Source: Dipylidium caninum (taxonomy: Eukaryota; Platyhelminthes; Cestoda; Cyclophyllidea; Dipylidiidae). From it: a stretch of DNA of 64,000 nt. Positions 38,101 through 48,947 of the stretch are shown one piece after another. Position numbers and translations under genes: made by a program. Below the pieces are notes generated by a model. It saw only the letters and a list, made by a program, of their open reading frames with translations, was not told where the DNA came from and did not search any database. Position 1 is the stretch's first letter. The number at the start of each line of letters is the position of its first letter. Location of the stretch: the NCBI GenBank assembly GCA_017562135.1, contig QEYB01001664.1, positions 62,001 to 126,000 on the forward strand, in the 5' to 3' direction.

Positions 38101-40237
38101 CTGGGCCCTAGAAACAGACGATTTTGAGACAGCGCCAACTTTTATTGGAGTCCACAAAATGTTAAATTGTAGCGTCGCTCAACTCAAAACAGGTTGGTGC
38201 GAGAGCTCACTAGTTGGTGACGTCGCGAAGGCAATACAGAAGGCTATTTTCAGTGCGTTGTGTGAATCAAAGCCCTTGAGGCCTTCACAGGTTATGAAAA
38301 GTGGCGCTGCCCTCTTGATGGTCCATTTTTATCAGCTGAAACTCACATGGTGGCGATACTGGCGACATTTGGAGGCACTCACCGCCAAATTGGAATTATT
38401 AAGGTCAAGCTAATTATTTTACCTCCCAGACCCACAAATTACTTAATTTTGTTCCTTCATATATCTTTTCTCCTTCTTTTACTCAGCTCCTTTCTTAACA
38501 TCCACGTTAAACCTGAGTGTCTCCTAATTAAAGTTGACTTAATTCAAGTTGACAGAAAACGCGTCTATTTAAGGTATACCTTTTAAATGGTAAAGCAAAC
38601 AAAAATTATCCGCGTTTCCAAATTTCGGCCTTGATGGTTAGATGTGCTGGTTTTTTAAAAGTGTTGCTATCTTATCAAAATCACAATCACATATTTATTT
38701 ATGTTGGGATAGCAGCTCAAATGACAAGTGTAGTGCAACAGGACGGAATTACTAATGAGGGCCATGATATTTAAACGAGGCTAATGTGCGAGACTTCTGT
38801 CTGACCCTTAAAATTGCGAAATCAGTCTGTTAAGTTTATAAAAATACTTGCGGACCTGTCCGATGCCACGGAAAGCGACTCCTTTCTTTAGGTAGCAATC
38901 AATGTTATAGGTATCAACAAGTTTTAGGTACTTAGGAATAAGATGATATTTTGAACTTTTGTTCTGACTTACCTTTGACAAGGATTATTTATCACATTGG
39001 TAAAAAAATTAAAGTTAATTTTGTCCTAGGCCGGCCGCCCAAACAATAGAAGTAGTATAAAAGCAGATGTTTTAACAGGAGCTATGACATTGAAAATGTA
39101 CTAATGTCGGGAACTTTACGTTACCTTGCTTTGCCAACTGTGAGTGAACGGTTACAGTGCAAGGAAAGAGGAATTTGTTATAGACGGTCTCCTATAAGCC
39201 AGTCTTAAACAACCTGTGTCCCTCACAGTCTCCTCAGAAACTGCTTCGCTGCAATTTCCCTACTGCCCTGAAAGGTCTTTTGCTTTATATTCTTAAGAGA
39301 CCTGCAGAATTTAGAAAACTGGATCACATCAATGGAGAAGCACGTAGATGTCGACGACCTGGGATGTACATTGGAAGAGACCATGACTCTGACTGAAGAA
39401 CATCGAAAATTCTCACGTGTCATGGCCCTTCAAGGTGAAAAATGTCGACGCTTAGCTGACTTTAACATGGTAAATATTTTCAGTATTGACCAAAATTATC
39501 CGGCTGAGAGAAGCAGTTTCAAATTTCGGGCCTTATTTAGGCTCTGCTCGACGAATCCGATGCAGATTGGGAAAGAGCGATTGAGAATCAAATGGTGGAG
39601 AACTTGGAGAGGTTAAAAATCCTACCGGAAGTTCCAAGTACCCCTGAACCTGTGTCATTCGAAACTATGTCTTTGCAGGAGGACGTCAAACCTGCAGATG
39701 AAATACCCTTTGGTCAGTCGAGATTTTATTCACCAACTAATAATATTTTGTAAAATACAGCCTCTCACTTTACTTCCGTGCACTCCAAAGTCCTAAAGAA
39801 GAACCCTAGGTCAAATGGCTATTATACTACCAGTGGGTGAATAAGTAGGCTCATCCGTTCATAAAGGGTTGAATTAAAATAATTCAGATTCGTGCGACTT
39901 GGCGAGAAAGGCTTATAGGACGATGAAAAACTAAATGGATGTAGGTCAGGAAGTTAACTAAGAAAGAGAGAAATAAAATTTAGAGGAAGCTCGTTTGAAA
40001 CTCGTAAGAAAAACAATGAGGCAACAGAAAGTAGAGTCCTCTTTCAACCACATTGCAGAACGCGTGGAAGGCATAATCTACCGCAAACTGGAAGGCCGAC
40101 GATTCTCTAATCGTCCGAAAGGGGTTGGACAATGGCAGAAGTGCTATGCTTTACTGAACCCAAATACAATGGCCCTCCACGTTCTCGACATTTCCGGGAC
40201 TCCACAAATCAGGAGGTCTCTAACTCTCTCTCTCTTG

Positions 40238-40268
<31 letters not shown>

Positions 40269-43200
40269 GTCAAAGTCCACCCCCTCTAAAAGAGATAGTA
40301 TTTACATCTCTCTCCCATCAGATTAAAGAATGTAGAAATGTGGTTGAAGCAGTTGAGCGAAGGAGTTGTAACTTTTCTCGTCACAGATCGCGGCGCTAAA
40401 TAAAGGCAGCCGGCTAATGGGCGACTCGAATATCTTCTTTCCTCCAACCGAACAGACCAAACACCTTGTAGCAAACCCTCCATAATTCCTCTCCTATCTC
40501 TGCTCCCATGTATCAGGCTTCTCTGGCCTTCTGCTTCTACCATTAACTAAAGTGGAAAGTGTAAGAATGCATGAGGTAGCGTGGGCTTCATGAGCTCCTT
40601 CATCTCTCGTGTATTCTTCCTCTGTTCGGAAGGAGGGGCAGATGAGCTGGTGGCAGATTCCCACAACGTCGCGACTTATATGTGTGCGAGGTGTGGATCG
40701 GTGATGAGTCGGCTAACAGTGGGGTCAGGAGGTTGAGCAGCAGCTGTTGTAGATGACGGAGAGACGAGGAGCAGTGGACATTGGATAGGGTGCGAGAGCA
40801 GAGAGGTGTAGTGAGACAGTGAGTTTAGACATGAGTTCAGGAGAATGTGTGATGAGGAGTAGCAAACACAAGGAGATGGTAGAGTGGAGGGCCTGAGGAG
40901 AGGCCCAGTGGACGCTCTTGATAGTGGTCGAGGGATTCCTGCCCTTCCATATGAAATTCTCTTTTTCCGCCTCGCCACGACTCTTTCACCCTGCCCTGAC
41001 CTGCCCAATTCTGTCCTTTCCTGTTGTCTTGATCTGTCCTATCCTGTGCTCCTTCCCATCCTCTTGCCTCACTTTCCCTTTTGCGTCACTTAATTGCCCT
41101 CCTTTGTGTCAAGACATTAACCATGTGACCTCTTGTCATGTAAGTCGTAGTAGAAGGTGGTAAGGGAAAGCTCCAAACCACCGTCGTTATCAACGACATA
41201 ACAACATCATTGCCACCGTATTTCTAGCCATAACCAATGTTTTCCTTCGCCTTTCGTCCCGCCTTATCCCGACTTTTACGCTCTATCACACCTTCCGTAA
41301 TCATCATCACCAGTTGTCTATGACCAATTTGCTGGAATTTTAATTCGGTCGGGGCAAATTGATGCTGATTTTCTGAGTGATGAGTGTGAATATTTGCAGA
41401 CATAGGCGTTTCTTTTCCAATTCCATGCTGTTTTAACGCAAGCCGAATCCCTTCCAATGTATATATATGCGTCCCCTTGCCATTGTTATCTCCTTGTCCA
41501 CATCTAAATGTCATTTTCTTTGTCTAAGTTAACGCACGTTCCGGCTACTTTTAATTTTTTTGTAAACCTTATCTATAATCATAAGCGTTTAGAACGCTAA
41601 AAAATGACTTTTTCGTTTGCTTCTATTTTTTCATGAGGTAAGTTGTTCTTTCCAAACAAGAGTCTTCTCTCCGGAGTAAGTACCGTCATTTGTTCTGTTG
41701 AAATGCCTTAAGGAAATTAAAATCTACCCTCAGCAGTCCAATTGACTGAATTTTAACAGTGCAGGTTGTTTCGTTTACTTTACATCACGGCATTGGTCGC
41801 TTTACTATCCAATGAAATATTTTCCGATGGAAAAGAAAAACCTTTTCCTACTCGCAACTCAAAGTGAAGAAAAGGAAATTCTCCTAAATATGCGGGTACC
41901 AAAGCCCCATGGCGATGGGATCACGATATCTTCCCAATTTTCTCCTTTCTGAGGAAAGACAATATCTCTACCCGCTACTTTGCCCTCTCTTCTTCTTCTT
42001 CTTCCCCTTCCTTGCCATCCGCGATTCTCACCCCCTGCCCTTCCTCTCCACGCCTTGTCCTTTGAGATGGTATATTTCTTACTTCATCTGCCTCTCCTCT
42101 TCCTTCAGAAGTTTGGTATCCGAAAACGGCGAAAGAGACTTCAGAATGCCTTTATGCCGAGAAATGGATTTTACCCTGTTGGACCAAAGGGGCGCCGAGA
42201 CAAGATTGTTCCAAATTCACAATCTGGTTACTGGTGAATGTCATATTTTTAGGGTGAGTTTTACCTTTTCGCCGCAACATTTCTCCTCCCCCCCCCTGCG
42301 ATGAGCAACAAACCGCCAAATAGACAGACAAAGAGCATGCTTAATTGGAAGCGACGCTCCAAATCATCTTCGCCCCGCACCGCTCTCAATAATGGAAGCT
42401 GGGTTTTGTCCCACCTGTCCAAATGAGTAGTCTACTTTCATTCCCAAAATGTGGGAGAATTTCTAGTCAAAGTGTACTACAAGATGCCTGAGGGGGTTAT
42501 TAGTCCACATAAACGCCATCGCGTATTCCGGTGCAAGTGTTAATATCTATTGTCGTAGTGGCACGAAGACGGATTTTCCGGAGGCGGATGAGTAACTATT
42601 ACATCACCTTGCATGTCCACCGACCAAAAATGTAGAAGTAGAGTCTTGGAAAAAAGTTACTTTCACCTCGTTTAGTCGCACCTGGATCTCATTATTTTCA
42701 TGCGCTCACAGTGATAAGAGCTGACTCGTATAATCCCGACCAAAGATGCGTAGACCGGTCAGCGTCTTGCGCGCGTCGACTATTACATGTAACGAGTCTG
42801 GGAAGTACTACCGCCTATATGACATCGTCATATCTCCCTGCCTTTCGTGTGTTTTTGGGCGGTTGTGCGACTCGGTTTATCTCAAGTGCTTCTATCCTGG
42901 GAAGCAATTTTCTTCCATACCCGCTCCCATGTGCTTGGTAAATTTGGCTTCGTCTACACCAAAAGGCAACTCTGCTTTGGAGATTGTTTGAAGAGGTATA
43001 GCGTTTCTTTATTATATTTCGGAATTCTCGATGACTTTTAGGCGAAAACCAGGGCCCAGGCAGAAAAGTGGGTGAGGAACCTAAACGAAGCCTGCTTAAA
43101 AGCGCCAGTGGCAAATGAATTTGCCGAGGCGATAGAACAAACGAAGGAGGCAGAAGTGTACTCGTCCTCCCAACCGCTGCCACCTACTCAAAAGTCGCAG

Positions 43201-43771
43201 TCTATCACATGTCTGCCCATCCGTCGACTCATCAACAAACGCAGAGGACGATCGTATCGACAATGCCGGAAGTCGACGGCATCAAAAGAAGCGTCGTCTT
43301 CAACCGCAATCGGGATCTTCAACCTCATCCGCTGACGGTGAGATTGAAGTGGATCAAGCACCGGAGACAGACGTAGACATGGACGTGTTTGGCATCCGAT
43401 CTCTAAGTCCCCATTCCTTCCTATCCTCCCTCGGCATAACCACAGTTAGCAGTGGCACGCCCTCCAGAGCCGTAATCGCCCTCACCTTCCCTCTCCGCGC
43501 ATTGCGACGCCGAGTAATGCGACACGCCAATCTCCCCATTTCTACCTCTCATCAGACGCATTTCAGCGCAGATGGTACCCTCAGTACGGATAACAGTGGT
43601 CCCGCCGGTGCCAACAGTATAAGTGGCGGCGTTGGTGCCGTGGAAGATAGTGATGATGAGCCATCCATACAGTCACGTTTTCCCATTAAAGATAGCTTGG
43701 CCGATGCTCCTAACATCAACGATGATGATGATGTCGAAACAGACATCGATGAGGTGGATGAGTATTCGTGA
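7156..43771 (+). CDS. SPTB: Beta-spectrin, large and divergent, about 35 exons
   Basis: Beta-spectrin pairs with alpha-spectrin to form the membrane skeleton under the plasma membrane, binding actin through its N-terminal CH domains and membrane lipid through its PH domain. The chosen start is ATG 7156 (MNLDMFEKTRVHHLT), the first in-frame ATG joined by phase to the CH1 exon; the exon may begin at the acceptor near 7135. Domain order is CH1-CH2 (exons 7156-11197), spectrin repeats (12193-39469), a linker, a PH domain (39984 to about 43100) and a Ser/Asp-rich tail ending at TGA 43769-43771. Summed coding length is near 8.6 kb, about 2,900 residues. That is longer than the 17-repeat beta-spectrins (about 2,300-2,400) and shorter than 30-repeat beta-heavy chains. 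I see no SH3 domain, which argues against the fly beta-heavy type. The array is strongly diverged. One stretch (27399-28581) lacks a resolved exon, and two exons (12686-13393 and 16292-16962) each need a short intron I could not fix. Confidence 0.88.
15341..15371 (+). other. Probable 31-nt intron in spectrin
   Basis: The frame that reads ...VKTTICS before this point meets a stop after 15371, while the next spectrin helix (DIKKETDARIERLREEQEK) is in the +1 frame. Removing 15341-15371 (starts gtgtg, ends ggaag, GT-AG) restores one frame in matching phase and gives a helix C of near-normal length. The alternative is a one-base indel in the AAAAA run at 15346-15350. Confidence 0.55.
17233..17290 (+). 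other. 30-nt intron followed by a 28-nt micro-exon in spectrin
   Basis: Exon 17150-17232 ends in phase 2 at a gtaggt donor. An AG at 17261-17262 closes a 30-nt intron, and the micro-exon 17263-17290 (reading EGWALISDE) ends in phase 0. This is exactly the phase needed by the next clear exon at 17991 (ELETMSNILMSKQN). No other exon in the interval fits the phases. It rests on phase and coiled-coil character, not on strong similarity. Confidence 0.5.
32780..34110 (+). repeat. Unidentified dispersed repeat, copy A (inside a spectrin intron)
   Basis: This stretch has a near-identical inverted partner at about 40320-41514. Similarity is very high over about 33517-34060, including the same conceptual peptide (starts MVEAEGQRSLIHGSRDRRG, from 33881), with further similarity at 33000-33160 and a weaker edge near 32800. 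Copy A carries about 300 bases (33190-33510) that copy B lacks, plus a GGT microsatellite at 32865-32881. A TATAAG element lies near 33745. It has no terminal inverted repeats that I can see. The strand given is arbitrary, chosen so that copy B is minus. Confidence 0.75.
35905..36430 (-). mobile_element. Decayed mariner transposase fragment
   Basis: Read on the minus strand, the stretch starts with helix-turn-helix-like sequence (NRNAAQVSRSSHEAFGGGST), then FRSFRSGNLSIVNEALN, a stop, NEELATRTTVIKHLRTI, KWAHV, and ITSGEKWTFYDNRKRRSKLV. It ends near VISILSLNTIGRNTN. This matches mariner transposases of the cecropia/SETMAR type in order and spacing. The copy is dead: there is an in-frame TAG at 36284-36286, the first catalytic Asp (TGDEKW in the family) is replaced (TSGEKW), and the C-terminal half with the HDNARPH motif is absent. 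No terminal inverted repeats were found. It sits antisense in the spectrin intron 35472-37977. Confidence 0.8.
39541..39712 (+). other. Spectrin linker exon between last repeat and PH domain
   Basis: Phase 0 in, phase 1 out. It starts ALLDESDADWERAIENQMVE and turns Pro/Glu-rich (PEVPSTPEPVSFETMSLQED). This is the place where beta-spectrins have a charged, disordered linker between the partial last repeat and the PH domain. Confidence 0.75.
40217..40266. repeat. TC dinucleotide microsatellite
   Basis: A run of TC units with slight interruptions begins directly after the exon donor at 40216 in the PH-domain intron. It lies next to one end of repeat copy B. Confidence 0.9.
40320..41514 (-). repeat. 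Unidentified dispersed repeat, copy B, with a 96-residue reading frame
   Basis: This is the inverted partner of copy A at 32780-34110. On the minus strand it begins with an ATG frame at 41514-41224 (MTFRCGQGDNNGKGTH..., hydrophilic, Gln/His-rich, ending KENIGYG), whose last part aligns with the left edge of copy A. The segment 41130-40970 matches 33000-33160, and 40905-40375 matches 33517-34060 with few differences. The far end is near 40330 (TGTAGAAATGTGG on the + strand). The family is unknown to me. A short LTR-type or other non-autonomous element is possible, but I see no primer-binding site or paired terminal repeats. Confidence 0.7.
43158..43200 (+). other. Probable 43-nt intron in the spectrin tail
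   Basis: After the PH domain the frame ends at TGA 43333, but a clearly protein-like acidic tail lies in the +1 frame up to 43771. A GT-AG intron from 43158 (gtactcg) to 43200 (tcgcag) joins the two in matching phase 2 and gives KEAEV then LSHVCPSVDSSTNAEDDRID. Other splice choices in the same window are possible, or a one-base indel. Confidence 0.45.
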
Positions 43772-43796
43772 AGGAGTCAGTTTTATGATGCATATG

Positions 43797-43802
43797 AATA
43801 AA
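43797..43802 (+). terminator. AATAAA polyadenylation signal of spectrin
   Basis: Canonical hexamer 26 bases after the tail stop codon (43769-43771), which supports that stop as the true end of the gene. Confidence 0.65.
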
Positions 43803-43803
43803 G

Positions 43804-46800
43804 GTTCTTTCCTATCACTCAACCGCCCGGTGCATCTCAAAGTCACCTCACTGGGCGCTTTGCACATCCACAGATAGTTCAGTTAAGACCACAACCCCTG
43901 CAATGGCCTCGGGTACCGAAAGGTCACAAGTGATGGCTAATTTGATATCGTATATTTATGATTCACCTGTCTACAGTATTTTCATTGAGGCTAGTGACAT
44001 TTCAATTGTCACTTCAGTACTTTAAAGGTAGGCCCCATAGACGACGGGACCGTAGGTCGCGAGATGTGATGAACATCAACATCATTCTTAGCGACTTGAA
44101 TTGCCACCACCATTGGCTTACTAACCGGGCCCTGTGTTACCCCAAAAACATTAGCAATGCGTGACCGGACGGCTTAGAAAATATTTATTTTCTAATATAA
44201 CTGCCATTCTATTGAAAATCTGGTGGAAACACCGCAGACCACCGGCTTGAGGTGGCAGAGGGAACACATTAAAATGTGCTCCTGGAATTGTACAATAGAC
44301 TTCGAGGATGTGGCGTCAAGTTGGGAGCCTTCTTGAACTTTATTTAAACTCCGTGGAACAATCAAATACGCGACCTTCTGGCCAAATATGTAGTGTTAAG
44401 CCCGTCTTTACGAAAGGACGGAATGGCTCACGTCAAAGTTACATCGCTTCGGCAATATGTCTTCATCCGGGATAAACCTAACTCAAGCCAGAAACATTTG
44501 TTTTATTAAAATATGGGGCACTCTTCCTCCACCAGTAGCCTGAAAGGCATCCTTTTGGTGTTAACTGTGACGCCCCACTTTGCTCGATCCTCAATCATCA
44601 AAAAAGCGCTTTGTTATGGTTAAGGAAAAGGGAGGGGCTTCTGGTTTAAGTAAAATCTTACTGACATCAGCAGTTGATGTGTCCTTTGAATAATAAGTAA
44701 ATCGTTAGTGTATCCATGACCTCCAATCACGGAATTTATTAAGTCCACTTTGAGAGTCACGAATTTCCGCACCTGTATTAAATAATTTAGATCGTGTCCA
44801 CTTTTATCAGTTTATCACATCATAGAAAAAGTTTTGGTCAAGTAACCCAACGAATTTTTCAGTATTTACTTGTGTTGAGGCATGCACGCGTGTTCTAAAC
44901 CTCCCGCAAGTGCCCCAGGCGAGATTGTTTGTGACTTTAAGCTGCTGAGGTATTGCTTAGTCGCAAAGTCAGGCAAAGGTTCTGTTAAGATCACAAATTT
45001 ATGACTCTTAGGCCAGATAGTGGGAGAGTCAGAAGCATACAGTTGGTCGCGCCACACTGCATTCACTTCAGCGTTGCTCTGATGTTTATATGGACTCCAC
45101 CATAGTGGCGCAGAAGCAAGGGAGACACTTGCATAAGAAAATAAATAAAATCGTTGAGATGTTTTGCCGTTTCAAGTAATGGGTGGCTGGAGATTTGTGG
45201 GCTGGTCTCGACGCCACGTTAACTTCCCAAGATTATTTTTTGTTTGAATAATCAACACATGTTAAATCTGCCGAACATAGATGTCTTAAGATGAGATTGA
45301 GACCCTTGACGCGACATCAGGACAGGAGTGATAAAGATGTAATAATAGTGTTAAATAAAACCAAGTTATAAAACCGCCCTCCATTTTGCTCGCCTGTGGT
45401 CAATGCTGCAAAATAAGACTTTATCCTAATAATGCTTAAACAAATAGCATCAAAACATGAAAATAAGACGTTATTCGAATTCATATAAAACACAACTGAT
45501 TAGTCAGTGTAAAATAATGCAAAAAAGGGGCCAAGTACGTCTGTTCGCATCTATAAGTTGTTGATGTGGTTCGCAGCTCTGTCCAAACACTCCCTGTATA
45601 AAAGTAACAAACCCTTTTAATGGAAGCAATTTAGTCCGATGGGATTGAGTAGTCTCACTCACTACTCACACAGGCATAGCCATTTGCCCCTATAGAAAAT
45701 TCCATAATTTTTATCGCAGAGAACGAATGATAATGTCGACAAATCATCGAGCACGGCATGGAGCTTTGATAAATTCATTAATTAAAAAATTACTTGGAAT
45801 TAAGTTAACACAATCAACGAAGTATTGAAGGCTACGAAAATAATGTCTGATTATTGCGGAAAATTTGAGAGACTTGCCAAGATTCGATAGAAAATAGTGT
45901 CCCCCGCAGTCCATAAAGTGCCATGGGTTTATTGTATATTTGGTCATAAACCTACGGTTACATAATACTGTTGTAATCTGGGTTTTTTGCCTTGTGTTTT
46001 GTAATTCGATATGGTTCCAATTGAGTTGAATTCAAATTTTTTTCACAGGTTGGAAATTGTAGCTTAACTTACGAAAGCGTTTCAAAAACCACGGACACCT
46101 GCAAACATCAAGGAAAAAAGCTGCAAAAATTTGTACCATATTTTAGAATTCCGGCGGACTCGAAGGCTGGTAGAGATTCCATATTACTCCATATTACTCC
46201 CATGTTACTACTCGAGGATGAAAATGTAAATAAAGTTATAAGTTATTCAAAGTCACATGATGTGACTATATAAAATTCTTTTGTCGTGAAGTATTATCCA
46301 CAACCAACGAAATGCAGATTAAAAAACTAGACAACGCACAGTGGTAGCTTCGAGTTTGTTGACTCATTTATTTTGTCTAAAGAACCCAAAAAAACTGTAT
46401 AATTTCCACGATTCTAATAAATTCAACCCACTTAGGGAAATTAACCCTGTGTTCTTACACTTATTTCGCGAGAATTATTAGCTGGGACTTGTAGCAATCG
46501 AAAATCTAACTAAAGCAAATAATTCTGTACTCCAAAACTCCGAACGAATATAATCATAATGGATGGTACTCAAAAATATGCCTACTAAATGTCCTCAGTA
46601 AAATATTTAGTTATGACTTCCTTAAAAGTAGCAATTTTTGATTGGGAGTCTCGCGGAGATACGCCCTCTTACAGTGTCTCATGGAAGAGGTGTAGAAAAG
46701 TTTAGAGGTGATATCAATTCTGTAACGAAATCAAATATTGTAGGTGTTACTTGAGTGCAGAACCATGCTACTATGGTGTGAAACAATATAGCGCCACTGC

Positions 46801-48947
46801 CAGAATGAGACTTAAATGATCCCTATCTTCCTCTCTAAATTCACAAAGACCTACCAGCTGCCGTCATAAGGGTGTAATGTACTTCACATCACTTCGGGGC
46901 TACCAATCCCCTCCCATGTGTCTGATGCATTAGCAAAACTGGTATAAAAGGAATATCGGATTAAAGGATTGAGAGTAACTGCTACAGCAATCATTGGGAG
47001 TTACCGAATATCATTAGTAACGCCCACTGTCGGTTGGAGATTCTTAGTGTAAACAAACCTAGATTGGTGGATGAGTGAGAGTAGTGGAACTACCGCTTTA
47101 CTTTTACAACAGATAAACCAACTTCAAATATTTCAATTCTCCTGTATGAACACCGAATAATCCCGGGCGACAATAGTTGGCGTCTAAAAGACTGTACAAC
47201 TACTTCAAAATCATCTGTTTTGTCATTCCCTGGGATGGTTGTCGAAGCTCTCCGTGTCGCTTGCCATTGCAGTCACAGTTGTTTTCTGTCAATCATCCTC
47301 AGCCTTAGGTGGAGGAAAAGAGATACGATTAATTTCTATAGCACATTTGTTCTCACTCTGAAGCTAATTAATATCTTTCGACTTTCATGGGCGAAATGAA
47401 AATTCAGAATCTCGAAGAGGTATACGTACGCTTTAATATGATTAGTTATTCAACTCCAATGCATCTGGGCATTCCACGCTATCCGGAGGGGAGGGAGATT
47501 TTGCGTGAGGCCGTCTTTTTTTCTAACGCTAGGTAGTGCTGATGATTAAATCATTCATCAGTCAAGGAATGGAATGACGGATTGAGACACTTTCAGTGCT
47601 AGTAAAAGTTAGTTAACAACAGTACATGGTGTGGTAAGGGCTAGACATTCGTCATTCGCGCCCCAGAGCACCTCCAATTCCGTCTATTAAGAAAAATGAG
47701 CATAACTTGTGGCGGTTTCCATAATCCTTGCTAATAAATAATGCATGTGGCTAACAACGAAGCCTAATAGAACTAAGGATTAAGTTTTCTGGCGTAATGA
47801 CAGCAGTACCGGTGATTTAAACGCATTGCATTTTGCAACTCAAACAGAACACAAGCATGCCCATCTACCAACCTTATGTGAAGCGGGAGCATCCTAAAAA
47901 AATCAGGACCTAAGTTAATTCAAGTCAGCTTCCACAAGTCGCCTGTGTGATGTCAATTTCCGACTGCATTTATCACGTATTTCGTTTCATTGGCTTGAGG
48001 CTGATCTTTATGTCTCGTGGGAATGTGAAAATCTTCGCATCTGTTTCCTCGTAATGGACCGAAGGAACTGATGACGCAAATTTTTCTCGATTTGGTTGAA
48101 ATTAATGGGAGATCTAAGGCGTAGATAGAATTTAACCATAAAGGAGCAAAATGAATTATCCTGATCTAATATGAGTTCTGCCATTATTACAACTTTGAAA
48201 TAATCTCAGTGCTTCTAGATAGTATATGACTTTACTCGCATATTCTATAAATCAGTCTCTAGGTGTAAAAGTAGGGATTATGTAATTTGTATGACTGCAG
48301 TATGCCCTTGCGCTTTTACGATATTCGGGGTGTACCAGTCGCAATAGGACTTTATCTCACTGTTTAATAAATCAGTGATATACCAGAAACCAACACGGTA
48401 ACCATTTCAGTTTTTCGATGACTATCATTACTTGCTCCTACGGAAAAGAGGTTTGAATATTTCTTAATTATATAATTGCGTGATAGTTTGGTTTGGAATG
48501 TGCTCCATAGCCTTGAATTATGTGGACTTTCGCCAACGCACACAACTCAGCTATAAGCTGACGAAAATAACAGAGTCGGATTCTTTAATTAAATCGGCAT
48601 ATCATATTAGGACATATGCTGGTTTAAACTGGAGGTAAGTGACTTACCGGTTTTCATGGTGTACTTAATGCTGTGAAAATATATATCTTTAAACATATGT
48701 GTCACACCTTATAATTGAGCGTATTATGATTTGTTAACAATTTTGTATCTTGCTGGGTTAACTTTGTTCTCCCAAAATTACTTCGGCCGTTCTGTTGTTT
48801 ATATTCTCCGAAGGGTTTGACTTCTCTGTGTCTGTATTCGCCTTCTCCGGCCTCCTTTGTGCTGCTGGTACGTCCGTTTGGCGTATCCGTGTCTCCTAAC
48901 AAAGTTTCTTCTTTTCACAACTATTCCTCTTATTGTTGTTATAACAG
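43804..48947. other. Gene-poor spacer of about 5.1 kb
   Basis: Between the spectrin polyadenylation signal and the first recognisable RNF10 exon. All open frames are under about 70 codons and have no family character on either strand. I see no tRNA, transposon coding sequence or long tandem repeat. A small imperfect duplication (tccatattac twice) is at about 46180-46200. It may contain the RNF10 promoter and 5' exons. Confidence 0.45.

Larger units (their letters stand above)
12193..39469 (+). other. Spectrin repeat array, exons
   Basis: Exons placed by phase: 12193-12354, 12686-13393 (one short intron inside, acceptor at 13320), 13541-14284, 15184-15340, 15372-15477, 16292-16962 (one short intron inside), 17150-17232, 17263-17290, 17991-18299, 18568-18645, 18733-18890, 19984-20074, 22019-22180, 22496-22634, 23980-24314, 24464-24514, 24714-24761, 25448-25602, 27236-27398, 28582-28972, 29851-30161, 30714-31121, 31931-32062, 35197-35471, 37978-38403, 39298-39469. 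The repeats keep helix-A tryptophans (CEELIGWLQK, TLGDENQWMQQK, LYNWLTETES, NLENWITSMEK) and helix-C patterns (RLWHELKTTL, EAWERLNAMIETRS). The exons at 31931 and 35197 match the penultimate repeats of vertebrate beta-spectrin, and the exon at 39298 matches the partial repeat before the PH linker. Repeat number is roughly 17-20. Other repeats are too diverged to number, and an ankyrin-binding repeat cannot be picked out by eye. Confidence 0.75.
39984..43155 (+). other. Spectrin PH domain, exons 39984-40215, 42109-42253 and start of the 43042 exon
   Basis: The first exon has RVEGIIYRKLEGRRFSNRPK followed by GQWQKCYALLNPNTMALHVL, the first strands of a PH domain. The second gives the middle strands (MDFTLLDQRGAETRLFQI) and ends CHIFR. 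The third opens AKTRAQAEKWVRNLNEACL, the C-terminal helix with its invariant Trp. Spectrin PH domains bind phosphoinositides; the KLEGRR and NRPK basic patches fit this. The 1.9-kb intron between the first two exons holds the TC microsatellite and repeat copy B. Confidence 0.85.

Noticed and set aside
40676..41008. Minus-strand Ser/Pro-rich frame of 110 codons
   Set aside because: It lies wholly inside repeat copy B, and the matching part of copy A is disrupted by a 300-base length difference.
7156..43771. Reading the gene as a beta-heavy spectrin (karst/SPTBN5 type)
   Set aside because: The summed coding length of about 2,900 residues is too small for 30 repeats, and I see no SH3 domain. 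A conventional but expanded beta-spectrin fits better.
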